From Siphonodentalium dalli (taxonomy: Eukaryota; Mollusca; Scaphopoda; Gadilida; Siphonodentaliidae): a stretch of DNA of 64,000 nt. The number at the start of each line of letters is the position of its first letter. Within the stretch, counting starts at the first letter, position 1. Shown piece after piece: positions 11,773 to 25,385 of the stretch. Where the stretch lies: assembly GCA_032622095.1 (NCBI GenBank), contig CP136063.1, forward strand, positions 70,099,980-70,163,979. Direction: 5' to 3'. Below the pieces are notes generated by a model. The model did no database searches and was not told where the DNA came from. It saw only the letters and a program-made list of their open reading frames with translations. A program made the position numbers and the translations under genes.

Positions 11773-12440
11773 GATTATTAACTTCACATGGTGCGGCGCG
11801 GCCGCGAAAAGCGCGGAAAGTGCGGCAGTGGCCAGGCACGTCAGTTTTGAAGAATAGGTAAACTGCGATTTTTTTTTATTTTAAATGCACCCTATTATGT
11901 AATGAATCGACCGATAACTCCAGTTAGGGTAGTTTGATCTGAATCATAGTTGGTATGTGTATCTCTGTATTTCGTATCGTTTTACCGCTATAATGCTTTG
12001 ACGTATACAGGGGAAGTTCGAGAGCGAGTTTAGTACAATTTATTTTTACATGAGTTACGGGCATTTTTTACTTAGAACTGAACAATTTTGTCAACATTTT
12101 TGGTTTGCGGCCGATAACTCTGTTTGGATTTATCGACATGAACAAAAGTTGGTATAGGTACGTGTGCATTACCTGGATCGAAATACACGACAAATTTAAA
12201 TAAGGGACCGTCGAATCATTTTACACGAGTTATGGCCCTTGTTTTTACTTATAATTCTGCTGATTTTGTTAACATTTCTGATTTCTGACGACGATTTGGA
12301 TTATTTGAACTGAACCAAAGTTCACCAGCTAAACCAGCCAACATGCCAAGTTCGTCGAATAAGGGTTCTGTCCAATTATTTTTACCTACGTTACAACATT
12401 TTTCGACATACAATCAGCATTGACATCGGTTTAATTAGCG
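11773..12440 (+). repeat. Left terminal arm of the foldback element
   Basis: After the AT-rich tip comes a very GC-rich block (GGTGCGGCGCGGCCGCGAAA), then AT-rich sequence holding two diverged copies of a ~176-bp unit around 12052 and 12228, with the shared core TTTTGTYAACATTT. It passes directly into the 174-bp satellite. The internal weak periodicity suggests the arm itself descends from an older tandem repeat. No coding potential. Confidence 0.85.
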
Positions 12441-12838
12441 TGTTAATCTCACCCGCGCACCTTTGACATATAGGTCATCGCGCGTCACGTGATTATCATA
12501 TATATCAGTTTCAGCACATTGGGCTCGCTTTTCATCCCAGTGTGCACGGGATATACGTTTTCTGAACACAATATGGGCATGATTTGATTCGTGTGTTAAC
12601 CCTTTATCAGAATCTCACAACACGCAGCTCGGAATTTTGACATATAGGTGATCAAGGGCCACGTGACTATCATATATATCAGTTTTAGCGCACTGGGCTC
12701 GGTTTTCGTCTCAGTGTGCACGGGATATGCGTTTTCTGAACACAATATGGGCATGATTTGATTCGTGTGTTAACCCTTTATCAGAATGTCACCACACGCA
12801 GCTCGGACTTTTGACATATAGGTTATCAGGGGCCACGT

Positions 12839-15657
12839 GACTATTATATATAACAGTTTTAGCGCATTGGACTAGGTTTTCACCCCAGTGTGCACGGGAT
12901 ATGCGTTTTATGAACACAATATGAGCATGATTTGATTCGTGTGTTAACCCTTTATCAGAATCTCACCACACGCAGCTCGGAGTTTTGACATATAGGTCAT
13001 CAAGGGCCACGTGACTATCATATATATCAGTTTTAGCGCATTGGGCTCGATATTCGTCCCAGTGTGCACGGGATATGCGTTTTCTGAACACAATATGAGC
13101 ATGATTTGATTTGTGTGTTAACCCTTTATCAGAATCTCACCACAGGCAGATCGGATTTTTGACATATACAGTAGGTCATCGCTGGTCACGTGATTATCAT
13201 ATATAACAGTTTTAGCGCATTGGGCTCGGCTTTCATCCCTGTGTGCACTGGATATGCGTTTTCTGAACACAATATGGGCACGATTTGATTCGTGTGTTAA
13301 CCCTTTATCAGAATGTCACAACACGCAGCTCGGATTTTTGACATATAGGTCATCACGAGTCACGTGTTTATCATATATATCAGTTTTAGCACATATGGCT
13401 CGCTTTTCGTCCCAGTGTGCACGGGATATGCGTTTTCTGAACACAATTTGGGCATGATTTGATTCGTGTGTTAACCTTTTATCAGAATATCACCACACGC
13501 AGCTCGGATGTTTGACATATAGGTAATCACGGGCCACGTGACTATCATATATAACAGTTTTAGCGCATTGGGCTCGGTTTTCACCCCAGTGTGCACGAGA
13601 TATGTGTTTTCTGATCACAATATGAGCATGGTTTGATTCGTGTGTTAACCCTTTATCATAATCTCACCACAGGCAGCTCGGATTTTTGACATATAGGTCA
13701 TCACGCGTCACGTGTTTATCAAATATACCAGTTTTAGCGCATTGGGCTCGGTTTTCATCCCAGTGTGCACGGGATATGCGTTTTCTGAACACAATTTGGG
13801 CATGATTTGATTTGTGTGTTAACCCTTTATGAGAATCTCACCACACGCAGCTCGGATTTTTGACATATAGGTTATCAGGGGCCACGTGACTATTATATAT
13901 AACAGTTTTAGCGCATTGCGCTAGGTTTTCACCCCAGTGTGCGCGGGATATGCGTTTTCTGAACACAATATGAGCATGATTTGATTCGTGTGTTAACCCT
14001 TTATCAGAATCTCACCACACGCAGCTCGGATTTTTGACATATAGGTCATCAAGGTCCACGTGACTATCATATATATCAGTTTTAGCGCAATGGGCTCGAT
14101 TTTTTACGGGATATGCGTTTTCTGAACACAATATGAGCATGATTTGATTCGTGTGTTAACCCTTTATCAGAATCTCACCACACGCAGATCGGATTTTTGA
14201 CATATACAGTAGGTCATCGCTGGTCACGTGATTATCATATATAACAGTTTTAGCGCATTGGGCTCGGCATTCATCCCTGTGTGCACGGGATATGCGTTTT
14301 CTGAACACAATATGGGCTCGATTTGATTCGTGTGTTAACCCTTTATCAGAATGTCACCACACGCAGCTCGGATTTTTGACATATAGGTCATCACGAGTCA
14401 CGTGTTTATCATATATATCAGTTTTAGCACATATGGCTCGGGTTTCGTCCCAGTGTGCACAGGATATGCGTTTTCTGAACACAATTTGGGCATGGTTTGA
14501 TTCGTGTGTTAACCCTTTATCAGAATATCACCACACGCAGCTCGGATTTTTGACATATAGGTAATCACGGGCCACGTGACTATCATATATAACAGTTTTA
14601 GCGCATTGGGCTCGGTTTTCACCCCAGTGTGCACGAAATATGCGTTTTCTGATCACAATATGAGCACGGTTTGATTCGTGTGTTAACCCTTTATCAGAAT
14701 CTCACCACACGCAGCTCGGATTTTTGACATATAGGTCATCACGCGTCACGTGACTATCATATATAACAGTTTTAGCGCATTGGGCTCGGTTTTCACCCCA
14801 GTGTGCACGAGATATGTGTTTTCTGATCACAATATGAGCATAATTTGATTCGTGTGTTAACCCTTTATCAGAATCTCACCACACGCAGCTCGGATTTTTG
14901 ACATATAGGTCATCACGCGTCACGTGTTTATCAAATATAACAGTTTTAGCGCATTGGGCTCGGTTTTCATCCCAGTGTGCACGGGATATGCGTTTTCTGA
15001 ACACAATATGGGCATGATTTGATTCGTGTGTTAACCCTTTATGAGAATCTCACCACACGCAGCTCGGATTTTTGACATATAGGTTATCAGGGGCCACGTG
15101 ACTATTATATATAACAGTTTTAGCGCATTGGGCTAGGTTTTCACCCCAGTGTGCACGGGATATGCGTTTTCTGAACACAATTTGGGCATGGTTTGATTCG
15201 TGTGTTAACCCTTTATCAGAAGATCACCACACGCAGATCGGATTTTTGACATATACAGTAGGTCATCGCTGGTCACGTGATTATCATATATAACAGTTTT
15301 AGCGCATTGGGCTCGGCTTTCATCCCTGTGTGCACGGGATATGCGTTTTCTGAACACAATATGGGCACGATTTGATTCGTGTGTTAACCCTTTATCAGAA
15401 TCTCACCACACGCAGCTCGGATTTTTGACATATAGGTCATCACGCGTCACGTGTTTATCAAATATAACAGTTTTAGCGCATTGGGCTCGGTTTTCATCCC
15501 AGTGTGCACGGGATATGCGTTTTCTGAACACAATATGGGCATGATTTGATTCGTGTGTTAACCCTTTATGAGAATCTCACCACACGCAGCTCGGATTTTT
15601 GACATATAGGTTATCAGGGGCCACGTGACTATTATATATAACAGTTTTAGCGCATTG
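12839..15657 (+). repeat. Higher-order satellite block, copy A
   Basis: This block of about 16 satellite units is repeated at 15801-18619 with a fixed offset of 2,962 bp. The two copies share every unit-specific variant I compared, such as the truncated unit ending ATTTTTTACGGGATATGCG and the TGCGCGGGATATG variant. I saw only two substitutions (near 13510 and 13528). The amplification step was therefore recent. Confidence 0.85.
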
Positions 15658-15800
15658 GACTAGGTTTTCACCCCAGTGTGCACGGGATATGCGTTTTATG
15701 AACACAATATGAGCATGATTTGATTCGTGTGTTAACCCTTTATCAGAATCTCACCACACGCAGCTCGGAGTTTTGACATATAGGTCATCAAGGGCCACGT

Positions 15801-18619
15801 GACTATTATATATAACAGTTTTAGCGCATTGGACTAGGTTTTCACCCCAGTGTGCACGGGATATGCGTTTTATGAACACAATATGAGCATGATTTGATTC
15901 GTGTGTTAACCCTTTATCAGAATCTCACCACACGCAGCTCGGAGTTTTGACATATAGGTCATCAAGGGCCACGTGACTATCATATATATCAGTTTTAGCG
16001 CATTGGGCTCGATATTCGTCCCAGTGTGCACGGGATATGCGTTTTCTGAACACAATATGAGCATGATTTGATTTGTGTGTTAACCCTTTATCAGAATCTC
16101 ACCACAGGCAGATCGGATTTTTGACATATACAGTAGGTCATCGCTGGTCACGTGATTATCATATATAACAGTTTTAGCGCATTGGGCTCGGCTTTCATCC
16201 CTGTGTGCACTGGATATGCGTTTTCTGAACACAATATGGGCACGATTTGATTCGTGTGTTAACCCTTTATCAGAATGTCACAACACGCAGCTCGGATTTT
16301 TGACATATAGGTCATCACGAGTCACGTGTTTATCATATATATCAGTTTTAGCACATATGGCTCGCTTTTCGTCCCAGTGTGCACGGGATATGCGTTTTCT
16401 GAACACAATTTGGGCATGATTTGATTCGTGTGTTAACCTTTTATCAGAATATCACCACACGCAGCTCGGATTTTTGACATATAGGTAATGACGGGCCACG
16501 TGACTATCATATATAACAGTTTTAGCGCATTGGGCTCGGTTTTCACCCCAGTGTGCACGAGATATGTGTTTTCTGATCACAATATGAGCATGGTTTGATT
16601 CGTGTGTTAACCCTTTATCATAATCTCACCACAGGCAGCTCGGATTTTTGACATATAGGTCATCACGCGTCACGTGTTTATCAAATATACCAGTTTTAGC
16701 GCATTGGGCTCGGTTTTCATCCCAGTGTGCACGGGATATGCGTTTTCTGAACACAATTTGGGCATGATTTGATTTGTGTGTTAACCCTTTATGAGAATCT
16801 CACCACACGCAGCTCGGATTTTTGACATATAGGTTATCAGGGGCCACGTGACTATTATATATAACAGTTTTAGCGCATTGCGCTAGGTTTTCACCCCAGT
16901 GTGCGCGGGATATGCGTTTTCTGAACACAATATGAGCATGATTTGATTCGTGTGTTAACCCTTTATCAGAATCTCACCACACGCAGCTCGGATTTTTGAC
17001 ATATAGGTCATCAAGGTCCACGTGACTATCATATATATCAGTTTTAGCGCAATGGGCTCGATTTTTTACGGGATATGCGTTTTCTGAACACAATATGAGC
17101 ATGATTTGATTCGTGTGTTAACCCTTTATCAGAATCTCACCACACGCAGATCGGATTTTTGACATATACAGTAGGTCATCGCTGGTCACGTGATTATCAT
17201 ATATAACAGTTTTAGCGCATTGGGCTCGGCATTCATCCCTGTGTGCACGGGATATGCGTTTTCTGAACACAATATGGGCTCGATTTGATTCGTGTGTTAA
17301 CCCTTTATCAGAATGTCACCACACGCAGCTCGGATTTTTGACATATAGGTCATCACGAGTCACGTGTTTATCATATATATCAGTTTTAGCACATATGGCT
17401 CGGGTTTCGTCCCAGTGTGCACAGGATATGCGTTTTCTGAACACAATTTGGGCATGGTTTGATTCGTGTGTTAACCCTTTATCAGAATATCACCACACGC
17501 AGCTCGGATTTTTGACATATAGGTAATCACGGGCCACGTGACTATCATATATAACAGTTTTAGCGCATTGGGCTCGGTTTTCACCCCAGTGTGCACGAAA
17601 TATGCGTTTTCTGATCACAATATGAGCACGGTTTGATTCGTGTGTTAACCCTTTATCAGAATCTCACCACACGCAGCTCGGATTTTTGACATATAGGTCA
17701 TCACGCGTCACGTGACTATCATATATAACAGTTTTAGCGCATTGGGCTCGGTTTTCACCCCAGTGTGCACGAGATATGTGTTTTCTGATCACAATATGAG
17801 CATAATTTGATTCGTGTGTTAACCCTTTATCAGAATCTCACCACACGCAGCTCGGATTTTTGACATATAGGTCATCACGCGTCACGTGTTTATCAAATAT
17901 AACAGTTTTAGCGCATTGGGCTCGGTTTTCATCCCAGTGTGCACGGGATATGCGTTTTCTGAACACAATATGGGCATGATTTGATTCGTGTGTTAACCCT
18001 TTATGAGAATCTCACCACACGCAGCTCGGATTTTTGACATATAGGTTATCAGGGGCCACGTGACTATTATATATAACAGTTTTAGCGCATTGGGCTAGGT
18101 TTTCACCCCAGTGTGCACGGGATATGCGTTTTCTGAACACAATTTGGGCATGGTTTGATTCGTGTGTTAACCCTTTATCAGAAGATCACCACACGCAGAT
18201 CGGATTTTTGACATATACAGTAGGTCATCGCTGGTCACGTGATTATCATATATAACAGTTTTAGCGCATTGGGCTCGGCTTTCATCCCTGTGTGCACGGG
18301 ATATGCGTTTTCTGAACACAATATGGGCACGATTTGATTCGTGTGTTAACCCTTTATCAGAATCTCACCACACGCAGCTCGGATTTTTGACATATAGGTC
18401 ATCACGCGTCACGTGTTTATCAAATATAACAGTTTTAGCGCATTGGGCTCGGTTTTCATCCCAGTGTGCACGGGATATGCGTTTTCTGAACACAATATGG
18501 GCATGATTTGATTCGTGTGTTAACCCTTTATGAGAATCTCACCACACGCAGCTCGGATTTTTGACATATAGGTTATCAGGGGCCACGTGACTATTATATA
18601 TAACAGTTTTAGCGCATTG
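15801..18619 (+). repeat. Higher-order satellite block, copy B
   Basis: The second copy of 12839-15657. The unit order is the same, including the shortened unit (about 17050-17080) and the 178-bp units. After 18619 the sequence departs from copy A and continues with ordinary units. An assembly collapse or expansion could also produce such a pair. Confidence 0.85.
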
Positions 18620-19048
18620 GGCTCGGTTTTCACCCCAGTGTGCACGAGATATGCGTTTTCTGATCACAATATGAGCACGGTTTGATTCGTGTGTTAACCC
18701 TTTATCAGAATCTCACCACACGCTGCTCGGAGTATTGACATATAGGTCATCCCGGGCCACGTGATTATCATATATAACAGTTTTAGCGCATTGGGCTCGG
18801 TTTTCACCCCAGTGTGCACGGGATATGCGTTTTCTGAACACAATATGATCATGATTTGATTCGTGTGTTAAACCTTTATCAGAATCTCACCACACGCAGC
18901 TCGGATTTTTGACATATAGGTCATCATGCGTCACGAGATTATCATATATATCAGTTTCAGCACATTGGGCTCGGTTTTCATCCCATTGTGCACGGGATAT
19001 GCGTTTTCTGAACACAATATGGGCATGGTTTGATTCGTGTGTGAACCC

Positions 19049-19973
19049 TATTATATATTTTGGGAGATCTGTCTGTCTGTTTGTGTGTGTGTTTGTTCGC
19101 GATGGACTCGAACACGGCCGAGCCGATTTCGATGAAACTTGGTACGTGGGGGTACTTTCGGCCGGGACTGGCATGGGCCTATTAATTTGCCCGTGCGACG
19201 TGACCTTGACCTTGAAATCGGGTCAATTCAAGGTCAAATCGCGAATTTTGATGGGATTTCGACGAAATTTGATACGTGGGGTTACTTTTGTCCACTGAGT
19301 GTTTTGGACGGGTCGAGCCGTGACCCAGACCTGACTTTGACCTTCAAAATGATCAAATCGGGTAAAACCGGATGGATTTCGACGGGTACTTTTGTCGGGT
19401 ACTTTTGTCCGGGCAGTGTTTTGGACGGGTCAAATCACTTGACCTTGACCTTCAAAATGATCGAGTCAAGGTCAAATCGGGTAAAACCGGATGGATTTCG
19501 ACGGGAACTTTTGTCCGGGTAGTGTTTTCGACTGGTCAAATCGTGACCCCCACCACACCTTGACCTTCAAAATGGACAGTTCAAGGTCAAATGGCGCAAT
19601 TCGCCGAAAAGCCCGTGCGTCGTGACCTTGAAATCGGGTAAATTCGAGGTCAAATCGCGAATTTTTATGGGATTTCCACGAAATTTCATACGTAGGGTTA
19701 CCTTTGTCCACTGAGTGTTTTTGACGGGTCAAATCGTGACCCGAACCTGACATTGATCTTCAAAATCATAAATTCGATGTCAAATCGGGTAAAACAGGAT
19801 TGATTTCGACGGGTACTTTTGTCGGGTACTTTTGTCCGGGCAGTGTTTTGGACGGGTCAAATCGTGACCCCATCTGGCCTTGACCTTCAAAATGGACAAT
19901 TCAAGGTCAAATCGCGCAATTCGCCGAAAAGCAGAGGGGAAACAGCCCGGACGAAGTCGGGTCAACCTGCTAG
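19049..19973 (-). mobile_element. Family alpha element inserted in the plus satellite array
   Basis: Read on the minus strand it starts CTAGCAGGTTGACCCGACTT, has the same GC stem-loop, repeated AGGTCAAGGTC core and 3' segment as 9293-11236, and ends in a CA/CAGA microsatellite at about 19065-19100. The core holds repeated ~140-bp units with GGGCAGTGTTTTGGACGGGT. Satellite units resume on the far side, so it landed inside the array. No protein is encoded. Confidence 0.8.
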
Positions 19974-20148
19974 TGATATATATAAGGATTAGCACAACGG
20001 GCTCGGTTTTCGTCCCATGCAGTCTGCGCGGGATATGCGATTTCAGAACATCATATTCGCATTATTTGATTCGTGTGTTAACCCTTTATCGGTATCTCGC
20101 TAAACAGCTCAGATTTATGATATATGGGTCGTCACGGGTCACATGATT

Positions 20149-20204
<56 letters not shown>

Positions 20205-20365
20205 TTTTAGCGCATTGGGCACAGTTTTCCTCACAGTGTGCACGGGATATGGGTTTCCTGGACAACAAATGGTTTGACTAGTGTGTTAACCCTTTATCAT
20301 AATCACACCACACGCAGCATTCATATATAGATCATCACTGGTCTCGTGATGCTCATATATAACAC
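19974..20365 (+). repeat. Diverged satellite units near the centre
   Basis: Two degraded 174-bp units in plus orientation (GTGTTAACCCTTTATCGGTA, TCAGTTTTAGCGCATTGGGC). One has lost CACGTG (CACATG). They are more divergent than units in the main arrays, as expected for old, innermost units. Confidence 0.8.
20151..20200. repeat. TA microsatellite grown inside a satellite unit
   Basis: About 25 TA repeats sit exactly where ordinary units have TATCATATATATCAG. The short TA tract of the monomer has expanded in this unit. Confidence 0.95.
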
Positions 20366-20376
20366 TTTCAACATCA

Positions 20377-20453
20377 GACATTTCCCCACCCGGACAATTA
20401 CCCACCGGACATTTCCCCACCCGAACATTTACCCACCGGACATTTCCCCACCC
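20377..20453. repeat. Short tandem repeat, GGACATTTCCCCACC type
   Basis: Five alternating 15-16-bp units of two types, GACATTTCCCCACCCG and GACAATTACCCACCG, forming a ~31-bp dimer. It marks the end of the plus-oriented satellite. Confidence 0.9.
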
Positions 20454-20796
20454 TGATAATAAAATGCAAACATCAAAGAATGATTTGACTGATCAGTAAA
20501 GCCTAGTCAGTGAGGCCATCTCAAACGATATCAACTCAGTCGATGTAATGTTTTGACAGACATGAAAGCGCGTTTTGACAAACATGAAAGAGTGTTTTGA
20601 CGATAGTTTGGGACATCAACGCAGTTGAAACAATTTTGTGACAATTGTTACCACAGTATGAATTCTAGTTAGTGAACTCTAGACAGCAAAGTTATCATGG
20701 AATCATATCTTCAATCAGGGAACTGATTAATAACAATCGTGGGGGTGACAAATTACGTTTCGAACTTTCACATGCAAGGGGTGTGTCACAACTGAT
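20454..20796. other. Central unique loop of the foldback element
   Basis: About 340 bp with no similarity to the satellite and no supported open frame. It contains a short direct repeat around TTTTGACARACATGAAAG (about 20550-20605). It joins the minus array at CGAGGTATATCCCGTGCACA, in the middle of a unit. Confidence 0.7.
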
Positions 20797-23700
20797 GACG
20801 AGGTATATCCCGTGCACACTGGGACGAAAACCGAGCCCTATGTGCTAAAACTGATATATATGATAAACACGTGACGCGTGATGACCTATATGTCAAAAAT
20901 CCGAGCTGCGTGTGGTGAGATTCTGATAAAGGGTTAACACACGAATAAAATCATGCCCTTATTGTGTTCAGAAAACGCATATCCCTAGCAAACTGGGATG
21001 AAAACCGAGCCCAATGCGCTAAAACTGTTATATATGATAATCACGTGACCAGCGATGACCTATATCTAAAACATCCGAGCTGCGTGTAGTGATCTTCTGA
21101 TAAAGGGTTAACATACGAATCAAATCACGCCCAAATTGTGTTCAGAAAACGCATATCCCGTGCACACTGGGACGAAAACCGAGCCCAATGCGCTAAAAGT
21201 GATATATATGATAGTCACGTGGCCCTTGATGACCTATATGTCAAAACTCCGAGCTGCGTGTGGTCAGATTCTGATAAAGGGTTAAGACACGAATCAAATC
21301 ATGGCCATATTGTGTTCAGAAAACGCATATCCCGTGCACACTGGGATGAAAACCGAGTCTAATGCGCTAAAACTGTTATATATGATAGTCACGTAGCCCG
21401 GGATGACCTATATGTCAAAAATCCGAGCTGCGTGTGGTGAGATTCTGATAAAGGGTTCACACACGAATCAAACAATGCCCATATTGTGTTCAGAAAACGC
21501 ATATCCCGTGCACACTGGGTCGAAAACCGATCCCTATGGGCTAAAACTGATATATATGATAAACACGTGACGCGTGATGACCTATATGTCAAAAATCCGA
21601 GCTGCGTGTGGTGAGATTCTGATAAAGGGTTCACACACGAATCAAACCATGCCCATATTGTGTTCAGAAAACGCAACGGTTACCATACGAATCAAATCAC
21701 GCCCAAATTGTGTTCAGAAAACGCATATCCCGTGCACACTGGGACGAAAACCGAGCCCAATGCGCTAAAACTGATATACATGATAGTCACGGCCCTTGAT
21801 GACCTATATGTCAAAAATCCGAACTGCGTGTGGTGAGATTCTGATAAAGGGTTAACACACTTATCAAATCATGCCCATATTGTATTCATAAAATGCATAT
21901 CCCGTGCACACTGGGATGAAAACCGAGCCGAATGTGCTGAAACTGATATATATGATAAACACGTGACGCGCGATGACCTATATGTCAAAAATCCGAGCTG
22001 CGTGTGGTGAGATTCTGATAAAGGGTTGACACACGAATCAAATCATGTCCATATTGTGTTCAGAAAACGCATACCCCGTGCACACTGGGATGAAAACCGA
22101 GCCCAAATGCGCTAAAACTGTTATATATGATAATCACGTGACCAGCGATGACCTATATGTCAAAAATCCGAGCTGCGTGTGGTGAGATTCTGATAAAGGG
22201 TTAACACACGAATCAAATCATGACCATATTTTGTTCAGAAAGCCCATATCCCGTGCACACTGGGATGAAAACCGAGTCTAATGCGCTAAAACTGTTATAT
22301 ATGATAGTCACGTGGCCCGGGATGGCCTATATGTCAAAAAGCCGAGCTGCGTGTGGTGAGATTCTGATAAAGGGTTCACGCACGAATCAAACCATGCCCA
22401 TATTGTGTTAAGAAAACGCATATCCCGTGAACACTGGGTCGAAAACCGAGCCCTATGTGCTAAAACTGATATATATGATAAACACGTGACGCGTGATGAC
22501 TTATATGTCAAAAATCCGAGCTGCGTGTGGTGAGATTCTGATAAAGGGTTAACACACGAATTAAATCATGCCCATGTTGTGTTCAGAAAACGCATATCCC
22601 GTGCACACTGGGATGAAAACCGAGCCCAATGCGCTAAAACTGATATATATGATAATCACGTGACCAGCGACGACCTATATGTCAAAAATCCGAGCTGCGT
22701 GTGGTGAGATTCTGATAAACGGTTACCATACGAATCAAATCACGCCCAAATTGTGTTCAGAAAACACATATCCCGTGCACACTGGGACGAAAACCGAGCC
22801 CAATGCGCTAAAACTGATATATATGATAGTCACGGCCCTTGATGACCTATATGTCAAAAATCCGATCTGCGTGTGGTGATATTCTGATAGAGGGTTAACA
22901 TACTTATCAAATCATGCCCATATTGTGTTCATAAAACGCATATCCCGCGCACACTGGGATGAAAACCGAGCCCAATGTGCTGAAACTGATATGTATATAT
23001 GATAAACACGTGACGCGTGATGACCTAAATGTCAAAAATCCGAGCTGCGTGTGGTGAGATTCTGATAACGGGTTAACACACGAATCAAATCATGCCCATA
23101 TTGTGTTCATAAAACGCATATCCGGTGCATACTGGGACGAAAACCGAGCCCAATGCGCTAAAACTGATATATATGATAGTCACGTGGCCCTTGATGACTT
23201 ATATGTCAAAAATCCGAGCTGCGTGTGGTGAGATTCTGATAAAGGGTTAACACACGAATCAAATCACGCCCAAATTGTGTTCAGAAAACGCATATCCCGT
23301 GCACACTGGGACGAAAACCGAGCCCAATGCGCTAAAACTGATATATATGATAGTCACGTGGCCCTTGATGACTTATATGTCAAAAATCCGAGCTGCGTGT
23401 GGTGAGATTCTGATAAAGGGTTAACACACGAATCAAATCAAGTCTATATTGTGTTCAGAAAACGCATATCCCGTGCACACTGGGATGAAAACCGAGCCCA
23501 ATGTGCTGAAACTGATATATATGATAAACACATGACACGCGATGACCTATATGTCAAACATCCGAGCTGCGTGTGGTGAGATTCTGATAAAGGGTTAACA
23601 CACGAATCAAATCATGACCATATTGTGTTCAGAAAGCGCATATCCCGTGCACACTGGGATTAAAACCGAGCCCAATGTGCTGAAACTGATATATATGATA

Positions 23701-24059
23701 ATCACGTGACACGTGATGACCTATATGTCAAAAATCCGAGCTGCGTGCGGTGAGATTCTGATAAAGGGTTAACACACGAATCAAATCATGCCTATATTGT
23801 GTTCATAAAACGCATATCCCGTGCACACTGGGATGAAAACCGAGTCTAATGCGCTAAAACTGTTATATATGATAGTCACGTAGCCCGTGATGACCTATAT
23901 GTCAAAAATCCGAGCTGCGTGTGGTGAGATTCTGATAAAGGGTTCACACACGAATCAAATCATGCCCATATTGTGTTCAGAAAACACATATCCCGTGCAC
24001 ACTGGGACGAAAACCGAGCCCAATGCGCTAAAACTGATATATATGATAGTCACGGCCCT

Positions 24060-25385
24060 TGATGACCTATATGTCAAAAATCCGAGCTGCCTGTGGTGAG
24101 ATTCTGATAAAGGGTTAACACACGAATCAAATCATGCCCATATTGTGTTCATAAAACGCATATCCCGTGCACACTGGGGCGAAAACCGAGCCCAATGCGC
24201 CAAAACTGTTATATATGATAATCGAGTGACCAGCGATGACCTACATATGTCAAAAATCCGAGCTGCGTGTGGTGAGATTTTGATAAAGGGTTAACATACG
24301 AATCAAATCACGCCCAAATTGTGTTCAGAAAACGCATATCCCGTGCACACTGGGACGAAAACCGAGCCCAATGCACTAAAACTGATAGATATGATAGTCA
24401 CGTGACCCTTGATGACTTATATGTCAAAAATCCGACTTGCGTTTGGTGAGACTCTGATAAATGGTTAACACATGAAACAAATAAAGTCTATATTGTGTTC
24501 AGAAAACGCATATCCCGTGTACACTGGGATGAAAACCGAGCCCAATGTGCTGAAACTGATATATATGATAATCACGTGACGCGTGATGACCTATATGTCA
24601 ATAATCCCAGCTGCGTGTGGTGAGATTCTGATAAAGGGTTAACACACGAATCAAATCATGCCCATATTGTGTTCAGAAAACGCATATCCCCTGCACACTG
24701 GGATGAAAACCGAGCCCGAATGCGCTAAAACTGTTATATATGATAATCACGTGACCAGCGACGAGCTATATGTCAAAAATCCGAGCTGCGTGTGGTGAGA
24801 TTCTGATAAACGGTTTCCATAAGAATCAAATCACGCCCAAATTGTGTTCAGAAAACACATATCCCGTGCACACTGGGACGAAAACCGAGCTCAATGCGCT
24901 AAAACTGATATATATGATAGTCACGGACCTTGATGACCTATATGTCAAAAATCCGAGCTGCGTGTGGTGATATTCTGATAAAGGGTTAACACACTTATCA
25001 AATCATGCCAATATTGTGTTCATAAAACGCATATCCCGTGCACACTGGCATGAAAACCGAGCCCAATGTGCTGAAACTGTTATATATGATAGTCACGTGA
25101 CAAGCGATGACCTATATGTCAAAAATCCGAGCTGCGTGTGGTGAAATTCTGATAAAGGGTTCACACACGAATCAAAACCTGCCCATATTGTATTCAGAAA
25201 ACGCATATCCCGTGCACACTGGGATGAAAACCGAGCCCAATGTGCTGAAACTGATATATATGATAAACACGTGCGCGTGATGACCTATGTGTAAAAAATC
25301 CGAGCTGCGTGTGGTGAGATTCTGATAAAGGGTTAACACACGAATCAAATCATGCCCATATTGTGTTCAGAAAACGCATATCCCG
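24060..25385 (-). repeat. Higher-order block in the minus array, copy A
   Basis: This ~1.3-kb run recurs at about 26674-27999 with an offset of 2,614 bp. Shared rare variants include ACACTGGGGCGAAAACCG, the CTACATATGTC insertion and CGGTTTCCATAAGAATC. Beyond it the similarity continues at an offset of 2,440 bp, exactly one 174-bp unit less (25535-25830 against 27975-28270). Confidence 0.8.

Larger units (their letters stand above)
12440..19048 (+). repeat. 174-bp satellite array, plus orientation (~38 units)
   Basis: Head-to-tail units of 174 bp (178 bp where ACAG/TA is inserted after GACATATA). Landmarks in order are CTCACCACACGCAGCTCGGA, TTTTTGACATATAGGTCATC, a CACGTG site, TATCATATATAACAGTTTTA, CCCAGTGTGCACGGGATATG, CGTTTTCTGAACACAATATG and GTGTTAACCCTTTATCAGAA. 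Because 174 is a multiple of three, short open frames run across units; they repeat a 58-residue block and are not proteins. CACGTG is kept in nearly every unit. Confidence 0.95.

Noticed and set aside
13254-18506. Repeated 67-90-residue open frames in the plus satellite array
   Set aside because: They repeat a 58-residue block because the 174-bp unit is divisible by three, and they start and stop with unit variants. There is no protein signature.
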